Below are positions 44,601 to 55,482 of a DNA stretch of 64,000 nucleotides, piece by piece. The first letter of the stretch is position 1. Each line of letters starts with the position of its first letter. The notes under the pieces were generated by a model, which saw nothing but the letters and a program-made list of their open reading frames with translations, had not been told where the DNA came from and ran no database searches. The translations under genes and the position numbers were made by a program. The stretch is from Dastarcus helophoroides (taxonomy: Eukaryota > Arthropoda > Insecta > Coleoptera > Bothrideridae), in the NCBI GenBank assembly GCA_028583605.1, contig CM053326.1:31665431-31729430 (forward strand), given 5' to 3'.

Positions 44601-46225
44601 TAGTTCAAGTTTAAAAAAAAATCTTTTCTTTTAAGCCAAAGATTTAATTGGAAATGTTTACAAAAATGTATAAATAAAATTTTTAAAAAAATTCGAACTT
44701 TTAAAAAAAAAGTCAAGCTTCAAAAAGAGTCGAAATTTAAAAAAAAAAGTCGAAGTTTTGAAATGGAGTCGAAATTTTACGAAATATTAGTCGAAAATCT
44801 TAATAAAAGGTTTTAAAGAATGTTCGACTCTAAAAAAATTACAATTTTCAAATAAAGAACCGACAGTTTGTAAAAAATGTCAAAATTTTGAAAATGGTTG
44901 AAATAAAAAAATAGTCAACATTTTTAAGTTTTCCAATAATTTTAACTTTTGGAAAATGACCAAAATTTTGAAATATTCGAACATTTGAAAGGGGAAGTGG
45001 AAATTAAAATAAAAACTTGAAAATGTCAAAAAAGTGTAGATTTAAAAAAGTTACAATTTTCAATAAAGTCGAAATTTGTTGACAAGGCAAAAATTTTAAA
45101 AACTTTCGGATTTCAAAAATAATTCAAAATTTTGCAAAACAAGAAATTTTCAAAAAGAAAGGTCGAAATTTATAGTTAAAATTAATAAAAATATTTACAT
45201 TTACAAAAAATTTTAAAATTTTTATCGAATTTACGAAGTAAGTCGAAATTTTAAAAAAGTTTAAATTTTAAATAGTTGGGAAATTTGCACTCAACTTTTT
45301 AATAAAAATCAAAATTTTCGAAACTGGAATATTAAAAACAAGTAAAAATTATCAGATAAATCGAGGTTTTCAAAAATCGAAATATTGGGAAGTTAAAATT
45401 TTGGAAAAGTTTTAAATTTTTGGTAGTTAAAATTCTGAATCAAAGTGGAATATTTTCTTAAAAAGTTAAAATTTTAGGTCAATAAAATTAAAATTTTGAA
45501 AAAATGTCAAACAGTTAATAAAATTTCAAAATTTTCAAGAAAATCGAAATTTTTGAAAGAATTTCCAAAATTAAGAAGTAGCGAAATTTTTAACCAGGAA
45601 AATCAAAAAATAATCGAAACTTTGCAACAAAAGTCGAAATTTTGAAAAATAGTTGACATTTAAATAAAAACCAGTCGAAGTTATTAAGAAGCGAAATTTT
45701 CAATAAAAAAAATTATAATTTCCCTAAAACAAATATAAACAATTATGAAATTTAGAAAAAAGGCGAAAATTTAAAAAGTCAAAAGTCCAGTTCTTAAAAA
45801 TTTACATTTGCAGAAAAAGTAAGAATTTTCAAATAGTAAAAACTAAAAAAAATGTAGTAATTAATCTTCGAAAGAAAAATACAAAAATACAGAACACCGA
45901 AAAGTCTAAATATTTACGAAAATACGGAAATTTTTAAAAGAGCATTCACAGTTTTTCAGAAAAAACAATAATTAAAAATAAAATAAGGTCGAGATTACAA
46001 GAAAAAATCTAAATTTTGCAAAACAGTCGAAATTTGGAAAAAATCCAACCTTTCAAAAAACGCGACATTATCAAAAGTTTTCATAGTCAAGTTATCAAAG
46101 AAATCTAAAATTTTCGAAAAGTAACGTTTTGAAAATGTCGAAATTTTCAGTCGAAATCTTAAAAATTTTAAAACGCTAAACATTGTCGCAGGACCCCCAT
46201 TAGCTTTGGCTACCAACCGCCACTG
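41690..46225. mobile_element. hAT element, 4.5 kb, filled with simple sequence, perfect 8 bp TSD
   Basis: Left end CAGTGGCGGCTG and right end CAACCGCCACTG are inverted. AAAATAAG flanks both sides exactly (41682-41689 and 46226-46233). The right terminus resembles the left end of the transposase-bearing hAT at 55105 (CAGTGGCGG, then GGGGGT and CTGCG), so both belong to one family. No transposase remains. The ~4.4 kb interior is T-rich on the plus strand to about 42700 and A-rich from there to 46160, with a ~0.8 kb tandem duplication inside. Short frames inside are low-complexity shadows. Confidence 0.92.
43222..44740. repeat. ~0.8 kb tandem duplication within the hAT interior
   Basis: The order AAAATTAATCAAAATGTTGA, TTCATTAACAATTTACTG, AATCAAATATTCCAGCTT, TTGACAATTTATTTG, AAGACGAATTTTTGGAAAA and TTAAATGGAAATGTTTA appears at 43222-44060 and again, with deletions, at 44065-44740. 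Divergence is moderate (several percent plus indels). Confidence 0.8.
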
Positions 46226-46233
46226 AAAATAAG

Positions 46234-46385
46234 TTTGAGATAAAAGTAGCCTGCTAACTATTCAACATCGTAAGAAATGTTCATACAAATTTTCATAAAA
46301 ATCGTTTTAGTAATTGAGCCATGGAAAACGGACAAACAAACAGATAAAGACACTTTGGTATTTATATAGGTATTAGTGAGGATTA
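46234..46385 (+). repeat. RTE-type LINE or SINE 3' tail
   Basis: AAAAGTAGCCTGCTA, then TTCATAAAAATCG, TTTTAGTAATTGAGCCATGG, ACAAACAAACAGATAAAGAC and TTTGGTATTTATATAGGTAT. This order (AAAAGTAGCCT, AAATCGGTT-like, ACAAACANACA, GGTATTTATA) matches, from memory, the common 3' tail of insect RTE-type LINEs and their SINE partners. The hAT at 41690 appears to have landed at its 5' edge. Confidence 0.55.
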
Positions 46386-47552
46386 TGGGTGCTATTAATT
46401 GGTTAAATCAGGACAAACATTGGAGTAGAATTGACGATGAGAGAAGAAGTCATAAGACAATGTCATGACAATTAAATCGAAAATCACGGTGTCGGCATTG
46501 AGAAAGAATGAATAAAAATAAAAAATGAATAGGGCAGACATGCACTGACGGCTATGAAATTAATATTTTTAATAATCGATTTTGATTCAATCGACTGATG
46601 ATGAGTACCTATTGTATAAGACATTAATAATTGGTTTTCATTACAAAGCTGTGTGACTTGTTTAAAATATTTTAATTAGACTTCATTTTTGTTTTTTAAC
46701 CAGCCAGAACGAGGTAAGAATCTGAGGCCATTTATCATACCGGCCACTGCACGGTTGACGATACGAATTAATACCTTGCCCATTTGCGGTTTTACCAATA
46801 TCCTACCAAATAAATTGTCACATTCTAAAGCCATTAGAACTGCCAACGTTTCATTATTGGAAAAGTACGTCTTTGCACAAATGGGAAAGTGGAAGAAACC
46901 AAAATGAAACAGTAAATGGGGACCACATTAATCAGAAGACTACATTAGGTACAGAAATAATATAAAAAACTCCAAAGTTTTATATTTTCAAAAGGTTAAA
47001 TCTCAAAACAAATGGCCACATAGAAAACCAAAATTAATCAAATTAAAGCTCAAGCTTTCTAGTCTTTAAATCTTGGTTCAAGTGTTATAAACCTAATGGA
47101 GTTTTTGACTAATCATAACAAATCCATGGGCCAAAAATTTTTCTAAACCTAAAAAAAAACATGGACTTCAATAAGTTTTTCCAGTGATTTCCTTATAATT
47201 TAACTATCTGCAACAGGCTGAACAACAGCGGGCCTGAAGGCCACATTTACACGCGACGTTGTCAAATCAGGCCCGATGCATAAATAGGTAAATATAGAAT
47301 TTTGTATTCAACTTTTTTGGAAATTGCTAAATTTTAATTTTCAATTCAAGCATAAAATTTTTAAAAATATTTCACGAAAATTAAGTTCTAGTCTAGAAGT
47401 TTTGATTTCCCTTACAAAAATTTTCAGTTAATCTTAAATTTTTATTTCAATTCAAAATTAAAATTTTCAGTTTGATCTCCAAATTTACCTTAAAAACGTC
47501 TGTACTTGTCGTAAAATTTTGATTTAAGGTTTTTCCATAGAATGTCAGCATT
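46386..47552. other. Intergenic, nothing recognised
   Basis: Ordinary AT-rich DNA. A small hairpin-like GGGCCTGAAGGCC lies near 47234. A 72-codon plus-strand frame (46689-46907) has no known family. Confidence 0.4.
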
Positions 47553-47556
47553 TTAG

Positions 47557-50332
47557 CCCTTTGTCGGGTAGAGGCAATATATTTGCCGTCATGTTTTCGT
47601 TGCTCGTTAAAAAGAAGAAATAATAATATGTAACGAAACGTTATGTCATTTGGGGGCATAGAGAACAAGCATGCAGGTAAAAAAAAAATAGTAACATCCT
47701 TCAGCCAACTGTCAAATAAATGTCAACTAGGTTCGACTTGGTGGTATTTTTGTTTCTCGTGAGGTATCCGGCTAAAACTTGAAAATCTTTGGCTATTTTG
47801 GTAAGTATTCTTTTATAATCGTTAGATTTGTGGTTTTATGTGCATTACAGATAATTATTTTCTTTGAACAACAATTATTATGCGAGAAATCTGGAAAAAT
47901 TACGTTGGCAATATACATGCCGCTACCAGTTAGATTAGTACCTGTTGGTGGCCATATATTTGCCAGTACCAGTGAGATTTATTTTTATTTTTGACTGGCC
48001 TTTTGGTTTAGTGGGTAGTGCCACTTACTGCTTAGTTTGGGATTGGGTGGCGTTTTATGAATGTGGACGGGTATTATTATTAATATTATTTATTTACAAA
48101 ATAAAAAATGGAGCGCCGTTTGCAGATGACCGATCATGAAATAGAGCGGCAGCTAGAAGAAATGTTCGGTATTCCCGATGGCACAGATTCAGAAGATGGT
48201 TTGGAAGATTCTGATACTGATGAAAATCAAATAAAAATACTTTCGGGTAATAATTCCTCTTTTGAACCTTACGTCGAACCAGTGTTTGCAGATACGTTGT
48301 TGACAGATAGGAGAAGACGAAGACGTGGAAAGCATGGGCCAGAACAAGCAACGGATGAATGGGAAGAAGATGACGAATATGAGAGTGAAGACGAAACCGC
48401 TACAGACAGCAACAACAGGACCATGAAGATCGATAATACAACAGATTGTGATGAAATAGAAGGAGAAGGAAGTGTCAGAGTACTTTGTGCTTCAACATCT
48501 AACGCTGCAATTGCCCAACCTCTTGCTTCTACATCTCGTATCACCACTGCACCCTCCCTTTTGGTTTCGGAAGAACCCGATTCTGATGAAGATGAAATAG
48601 ACTGGAAAAAGAATGACTGGACAAATGAACCGAATGTGCCTTCCTTTGATGAAAATGAACTTCAATCGCAAATCCATTTTCCAAGTAGATCAAGACCAAT
48701 TGCTTATTTCGAATCATTTTTTGATGATGAAGTTATTGAAAACCTGCTAGTTTAAACGAACTTGTTTGCAAGACAATTAAATATAAGAAACTACACCGAA
48801 ATAACTAAAAGTGAACTCAAGGCTTATCTGGGTATGCTTATACAAATGGGGATACACAAATTACCATCAATTGAAGACTACTGGTCTAGTAATCCAGCAT
48901 TATGTGTCCCTGAGATTGCTGAAACCATGACACTTCAGGGATTTCAAAAAATTTCCAGATGTCTTCATGTAAATGATAATGAACAGATGCCAAAAAGTGG
49001 AGAAGTAGGATACGATAAGCTGTATAAAACTCGCCCACTACTTGATCAAATCAACAAGAGATGTCAAAATAATGCGAAAAATACAAAATCTCAGTCCATT
49101 GATGAATCAATGGTGAAGTTCGCTCAAACAGTATATGCCACTCAAACCCGTGAAACGCGGTTATAAAATTTGGGCTAGAGCAGATAGCAAGACTGGTTAT
49201 TTATTTCAGTTCCAGGTTTATACTGGCAAAGATGATACCGTGTAAACTGGTCTGGGAAGTGGTGTGGTAAAAACTCTAGCCCAATCACTTATAGATGAAT
49301 GTAACTCAGCACATCTTTGCTTCGACAACTTTTTCAGTAGTTATAATCTTCTTCAGTATTTGTACGACCATGGCATATATAGTACAGCAACTGCGAGAAA
49401 TGATAGATTGGGAATGCCTGTTTTAATAAAGAAACCTACAGGAGTAGGAAATAGTGAAGAAATTATGAAGAAGCAGAGTAGAAAACTGAAACAACGTGAA
49501 AAAGGACAATACAAATGGCGAGTTCGGAACAATGTGGGGTTTGCCATCTGGAAGGACACAAAATTAGTGACCATTTTGAGTACAGCCTTTCACCCAAAAG
49601 AGGAGGCTATTTGTCACCGCACAAAAAAGGATGGTAGTAAAAAATCCTTTCCCTGTCCACGTTCAGTTTTAGAATACTCGAAGCGAATGGGTGGAGTCGA
49701 TAGATTCGACCAACAAAAGGCCGTTTATGATGTCGCTCGTCGAAGCAGTAAATGGTGGAAACGATTGTTTTATTTCTTGTTTGATGTGGCAATCACAAAT
49801 TCCTATATATTGTACTCAAAAAATTCCAGAGTGCATAACCCCATGAGCCAAAAGATGTTCAGGCTTACGCTTGCCAGAGAACTTGTCAATAACTTGACAT
49901 TTTGAAAACGAAAATTTTCATCTGTACCCAAATTTTTAGCAAAGAAAAAAAAGGATAGTATAGGGGCAATCAGCCGCCAGAAGAAACTTTTTGGAGTTCC
50001 TGACGATATCCGGTTTGCCAATGTTGGTGAGCACTTACCAGAAGGCATAGACACATACAGACACTGCCGACTTTGTAGCAGTGCAACTAATAACAAAAGG
50101 TCGAATATACAATGTGGCAAATGTGAAGTGCCCCTGTGTGCTGTTCCTTGTTTCAAACAATTTCACACTGACATTGACTAGTAGTGGCAAATATATGACC
50201 ACCATAGTTTTTCCTAATTTTCCTTAATTTTTCTTTTTTTTTATAACTTATTGGTAATAAGCATGAAAACCTACATCACATAACTGAGTTTCATTTCAAT
50301 CGCATGGCTAGTTTCCTCTACCAGTTAAAGGG
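47557..50332 (+). mobile_element. piggyBac element, full length, decayed, flanked by TTAG
   Basis: Left end CCCTTTGTCGGGTAGAGG and right end CCTCTACCAGTTAAAGGG are inverted copies with a few mismatches. Both are flanked by TTAG (47553-47556 and 50333-50336). piggyBac elements normally duplicate TTAA, so this is a variant site or a secondary change. The length of 2776 bp is normal for the family. One transposase gene runs along the plus strand. Confidence 0.9.
48108..50181 (+). pseudogene. piggyBac transposase pseudogene
   Basis: A DDD cut-and-paste transposase. The frame opens MERRLQMTDHEIERQLEEMF, followed by a long acidic, low-complexity N-terminus (rich in E, D and S). A stop (TAA 48753-48755) splits VIENLLV from TNLFARQLNIRNY. 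The conserved core then continues with ELKAYLGMLIQMG and SIDESMVKF (first Asp, about 49100). A small deletion shifts the frame to LKQYMPLKPVKRGYKIW, and a second stop (TAA near 49242) interrupts DTV/TGLGSGVV. CFDNFFSSYNLL (second Asp) and RMGGVDRFDQQKAVY (third Asp) are intact. A third stop (TGA 49903-49905) precedes the C-terminal cysteine-rich domain CRLCSSATNN...CGKCEVPLCAVPC. All catalytic aspartates and the zinc-binding Cys pattern survive, but three stops and one frameshift make it non-functional. The start is the first Met of the open frame. Confidence 0.93.
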
Positions 50333-50339
50333 TTAGTCA

Positions 50340-51590
50340 ACTTTTGAGCATTCAAATAATTCGACACTAATTACAACTTCAATAATTATATTTTTTGACA
50401 TTTACTTTCAAAATGATAATGCCACACGTTTACCAAAAATTTTGAGTAAAAATATACCCTTTACAAAAATTTCAAGTGGTTGTTAAAAAATTTGACTTTT
50501 TCCAATATTTTTATTAGAGACCAACAAAAATTTCGGTTTCAACCAAAACAAAAAGTTTAATTTCGGACTCGATTTCGACTAAAAACTACCGAATGTTAGG
50601 CTCAGGCAAAACTTCAGGTTTCAAGTTTAAATAAGGAATTTTCAAGTCAAAAAATAAATAAATAAAAATTTTTTGGAAAACTATAAATTTCTTAAACGAA
50701 TTCCTAATTTAACTCAAAATTTTAATTGTAAAACTTAAATTTTAGAAAAAACTTGCACAAAAAGTCGAAATAAAAAAAAACTTGAAATTTATATAATAAA
50801 ACTTTCTCAAGATAAAATTTAGATCTAAAATTTTTAAAAACCAAGAAGAAACTATTTCGGGTTATACAAAAAAAAGATTTTGAAAACAAAATTTCGAGAG
50901 AAGAAAGTTGATATTATTTGATTTTAATATGGAAATTTCGAAAAAAATCTTTACGAAATTTTGAAAACCTAAATTTCTAGAAAAAAGGATACAGTTTGAG
51001 TTTTAAATTGAAATTTTTGAGAATAAAACAACAAGTATTGACGGTTTAAACTCAGAAGAAAATGAACAAAAGCTCCTATTTTTTATAATAACATTTTTAA
51101 AAATTTGGAATTCTTGCTCAATTTTTTTGCATTTTAATTCAAAGTCGAATATTTGAGAAAAAGTAATATTTTGTGTTTAAACTTGAAATTTCGAAAAACA
51201 TTTAATAAATTTAATGTTTTATGTAATTTCGACTTTTTTATTGTCGAACTGACTTTAAAAATATGCCAGATTTTTGGGTTAAAAATTTCAAGCTCTTCGT
51301 ATTTGGAGAAACAGGTTTATACATTTGGAAAGAAACTCAAAATTTATGAAAGTAAAATTCAAGTTTTACTTAATTCCAAAGTATTTGACATTTTAGGAAA
51401 AGGGGTTTTACACATAGAGGCTTTTTTCTCAATATTTGAGATTAAAAGTGAAATAAAAAAATAACAAAATTTTTAAATAAAACCAGAAATTTAGAGTAAG
51501 ATCAACATATCAAAAAAATTCTTGAAAATGTGAAATTAAAATTCCAAAAATGTTCACTTTAATCACAAAATATTGATTTTACTTAAAGCA
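50340..51590. repeat. A-rich and T-rich simple sequence
   Basis: Low-complexity sequence directly after the piggyBac right end, mainly A-rich with AAATTTCGA themes. A 103-codon plus-strand frame (51153-51464) is rich in F, K and I and is judged a repeat translation. Confidence 0.55.
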
Positions 51591-51593
51591 GAC

Positions 51594-51670
51594 ATGGGCG
51601 TAACAAGAATAGGGCAGGGTGGGGCCCTTGCTTGGTTCTTCCAGCAAACCAAAAATGTATTCAACTGAGA
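51594..51670 (+). repeat. Orphan terminus-like sequence (CAGACATGGGCG)
   Basis: GCAGACATGGGCGTAACAAG followed by AATAGGGCAGGGTGGGGCCC opens a T-rich block. The G-rich subterminal part resembles hAT-type ends and also the GGGC heads at 32551 and 35085. No partner end was identified. Confidence 0.3.
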
Positions 51671-53250
51671 AAAATTTTCCAAGAATGTTCTTTCGTTTAA
51701 AATTCATCCTTTCTTTGAAACATTTTTTTTTTTGAAATTTCATCTTTTTTCCAATTTCGCATTTTTCTACAGAATTTGTTTTTTTTTAATTTCGCATTTA
51801 TTCATAAAATTCGACTTCTTTTATAAGACATGTCGATCGAAATTTCGAATTGTTATCTAAAAATTCGTCGTTTTTTTTTAAATTTCGCCATTTCTCGTAA
51901 TTTGCCTTTTTCTGAGAATTTCGACTTTTTTAATTGTGCAGCTTTTGCCTTTTTTTCTAAATTCGGTCGATTTTTTGATAAAAAAGTATATCTTTTAGAA
52001 ATTAAACTTCTTGTAAAAGGACAAAAATTACGAAAAAATTTTCTTCGCCAAGTTCAACTTTTTTTTAGTTCACATTTCTGGAAATCAAAGTCACAAGTGT
52101 ATCGCAATATTGGACATTTTCTTACGACACGCTGAGGCAAAGTAGAGCGCCTGTCTTTTTCTGAGGCGAGCAATCAAGAGAAAATAAATAGTCGCCCAGG
52201 AAATTTCGATTTTTTCTTCAGATTTCAATTTTTTTTAAATTCACTATCTTCCTAAATTTCTATAAAACAAACTATGGAAAATTTCTAACTTTCATCAATA
52301 AGATTCTAACCTTTTTTTTCGCTTTCTAAGCTTTTTCTCAAAATTTAGATCTCTTTCGCAATATTTTGACCATTTTCTTGTAATTTTCTCTTTTCCCAAA
52401 TTTTCAATTATTTTATGCAAAATTTCGACCTTTTCTTAAATTTGACTTTATCTGGAATATTTTACAATTTTTGTCCATTTCGAACTTTCGCCATTTTTCC
52501 AAATTATATTTTTCTGAACATGTAGCTTTTTCTAAAAATTTCGATCTTTGAGTATCGGATTTTATAGAAATTTTAACTGGTTTTTTAATTTTACCTTTTT
52601 CATGAAATTTTGATTTTTATCTCAATATCCAATAATTAATATTTCTAAAATTTCTTTTTCCTGCTAAGTTCGTCTTTTTTCTTGACATTTTGGCTTTTAC
52701 TCTCTCTTGTTAATAGTCTTTTTCTTAAAATTTGTCTGTTCCTTAAAATTATTTTGTCGAAGTTTCGATTTTATTTTCAAAATTCTACTTTTTGAATTAT
52801 TGTTTCAAAAACCGTTTATTTAATTCAAAATGCTGATATTTTTTAAAAATATTTGTCTTTTTCAACAAATTTTGACTTTAAACTTAAAATGTGATGTTTT
52901 ATGGTTATCAAAATATTCACTTTTCTCTCTAAATTAGATCGAAATGTTAATAAAAAAGTTGAGAAAAATATTTGTTGGAATTTCGAGAAAAAGATTTCTT
53001 ATAAAACTAAAGTTGTTATTGAATTTTAAAATCGGAGAACAACGTTTTTGGAAATTGCGATTGTTCGTTCTCAAAATTAAAGCTCTTCTGAAAATATCAT
53101 CTTTTCAGAATATTAGACCTTTGAAAATTTTGACCTTCTTCCAAATTTGAATATTTTTCAAGCTTTTGAGAAAGGCTGAGGTTTTTATTTTTGATGTAAT
53201 TTAATGAAAATTTCGAATTCAGTTTTTTTTCAATATTCGCCTTTTTTTAC
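51671..53250. repeat. T-rich degenerate simple sequence
   Basis: Common T-rich theme throughout, with a short CG-richer patch at 52115-52195. Frames of 68-101 codons here are low-complexity shadows. Confidence 0.6.
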
Positions 53251-53299
53251 ACAATATCAAACGTGTGTCGCTCCTAAAAAAAAAGGTTGGGAAACACTG
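53251..53299 (-). repeat. hAT-like terminus (CAGTGTTTCCCAACC)
   Basis: On the minus strand the sequence starts CAGTGTTTCCCAACCTTTTT, a very common terminus of non-autonomous hAT elements in animals. It closes the T-rich block on its right side. A matching left terminus was not seen. Confidence 0.5.
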
Positions 53300-54009
53300 A
53301 TCTGCGTTGTCAAAAAAAAATTCCCATATTCGATATTTGCTCAAAGTCATAGATGTAAGAGGAATCCATTGTTTGACACATTGAAATCGAATTCCAGCGA
53401 GCTAATCTGTGGCTTGGAGTCGTTTCCAAAGAAGTCAAAGTAATTTATCGTGTATTGTCTGTTGGAATTCGTTTGTGTTTCTGTTTATAGTTAATCAATA
53501 TTTTATAATAGGCTTCGGCGCCGTCGGTAGCACCGTGACGAATTGTCAAATTATCCATCAATAAATTCGAATGAAGAAATACCTCGAAATGAAACATCTC
53601 TTTGTAAATATACCGTTCCGTTTCTGCCTTCATATTTATATCGACATAAGGTGATCCTTTTTACCGAAACCGCCGCGAGAAATACAAACAATGATGAAGC
53701 ACAATTAACCTGATTGCTTTTTATGAAAGATTTTGTTCACAGACCTGTTCATTTCTTCCTTGCCTTTGAGCGCCTGCTCGGACGCTATTACGAGTAAATA
53801 ACACATTATTTAAAATTTGCGCTATTTCGGATGTTTTCCCTCAACATCGCTTATTTATTTATAGTCCGATCGATTAAAATGATCAAAAACACATTCCAAA
53901 ATTTCGCATAGAGTTCAAAATTGGCCCTTTGAACATGATTATGAATTTTATAAATTAACTATCAAATATCCCTGTTGTCCCTGTTGACTCTTCTTGGTAC
54001 ACTAGTAAG
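53300..54009. other. Intergenic, complex sequence
   Basis: Normal-complexity DNA. A 62-codon minus-strand frame (53445-53633, MKAETERYIYKEMFHFEVFL...) has balanced amino acid content, but no family is recognised and an in-frame stop lies just upstream of its ATG. It is not called as a gene. Confidence 0.35.
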
Positions 54010-55104
54010 TAGGATTTATGCAAGGTCGGATCCAAACCCTTTGTGGCCTTTGTGTACAAGAAAAAGAAGCTCTCAAGAGCTCTATAGGTTCCTTGGTTTT
54101 TATATGGCTAGTGTAGCTCATCTGGGGAGCCCTCTCACCCATGGATTTATGTAACCGTAATATAAATAGATAAATGATACTTCTTCTCCATTATAGCGTT
54201 TATCTCGTTGAAATAATTGGCTATCACATTTTGGAACAGTGTTTTTACTTCTTCTTTTTCTTTCTCAGCCGGTTTTTGTCCGCTGAACGTAGAACTCTTC
54301 CATGCTTCTCCACACTGATCTTTCCTGTGCTAACTGAAACCACCTATTTCCTACTTGTATCCTTATATCATCAAGCCATCTTCTTTGTGGTCTTCCCGCG
54401 CTGCGCTTGATTCGTCTTGGTCGCCAATGTGTTACTCTAGAGGTCCATTTATTTTGCTCTTGTCGAGCCACGTGTCCCTTCCAATCCGTTCTACTATTTC
54501 TACGACTTTAGTTCTTTGTCGGATATCTTTATTTCTCTTCCTGTCCCGCAGACTTATACTGAGTATCGCCCGCATCATCCCTCTTTGCATTACTCTCAGT
54601 TGGTTCGTAGTTTGTTTTTGTCAATGCCATTGTTTCTAGACCATAGGGCGCTAGTGGCAATACACAGGTATCAAAAATTTTTCTTTTAAGATTGATAAAG
54701 ATATCCTTATTTCTTAATATATTTCTCATTTTTCCAAAATCCGTCCAAGTTAGTTTCATTCTTCGTCTTATTTCCGTTGTCTGATTTTCTTTACCTATTT
54801 TTATTGGATGTCCTAAATATATATATTCTTCTTCTCTTTTTAATTTCTTGTTGTCTATATGTATGTCTTTTTCAATGTTGCTTATGATTTTGGTTTTTGA
54901 GATGTTCATTTTTAGGCCTACATTTTTAGAAGCATCACTGAGGTCTTTTAGCATGTCCCTCAGTTCCTGCATATTACTACTTATCAGAACGATGTCGTCG
55001 GCGAATCGGAAATGATTCAAATAGGATCCATTGATGTTTATGCCTTTAGTTTCCCACTGTAGTTATTTGAAGGCGTTCTCTAGAGCCAGAGTAAATAGTT
55101 TTGG
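54010..55104 (-). mobile_element. RTE-type LINE, 3' half (split by a hAT)
   Basis: Second half of the LINE whose 5' half lies at 58603-60650. The two become contiguous when the hAT at 55105-58602 and one TSD copy are ignored: RQGDTIFPKL on one side runs in frame into FTLALENAF on the other. The 3' boundary is uncertain, at about 54010-54240. Confidence 0.85.
54265..55096 (-). pseudogene. RTE-type reverse transcriptase, C-terminal half
   Basis: Read on the minus strand: FTLALENAF, an internal stop, QWETKGININGSYLNHF, then the catalytic motif RFADDIVLISS, LKDLSDASKNVGLKMNISKT, YIYLGHPIK and CVLPLAPYGLETMALTK (54529-55020). A shifted frame continues with the C-terminal RRIKRSAGRPQRRWLDDI and ERSVWRSMEEFYVQR (54265-54471). 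This C-terminal GRPxxRWxDD tail is typical of RTE-type LINEs. The FADD aspartates are intact. Inactivation comes from stops, frame changes and the hAT insertion between RT motif B and motif C. Confidence 0.87.
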
Positions 55105-55482
55105 CAGTGGCGGCTGCTGACTTTTTGACAGGGGGTGCGCAGATGCAAAAAATATAAATAGTTAAGAGCTTAGGTGACTCCAATGCCGTAGCGAAGTATT
55201 AAAAGGAAAAACAAAAGTGATACAAAATGTGTGATATTTAATAGTTTTTTACGAAATAAATTTAATTACCATCTTATAACCTACAAAATATTTTCGGGTT
55301 ATCATCTCTAAATTATATTCATTGAGCACAAAAAAAAACATTACCGAGATTTCTGAGCCCCTTTAAAGCACTCTGTACAGTTGCATTTCGTTACCGCTTT
55401 ACGTTACTTAATTAAATTTATTTGCTTTTATAGAAATAAAATTATATAAATTCTAATTAAACTATGTAAAAACACAACAAAA

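Noticed and set aside
48269..48547. 92-codon serine-rich minus-strand frame
   Set aside because: Antisense of the acidic N-terminus of the piggyBac transposase.
53445..53633. 62-codon minus-strand frame with balanced composition
   Set aside because: No known family, no neighbouring exons and only 62 codons; kept as unassigned sequence.
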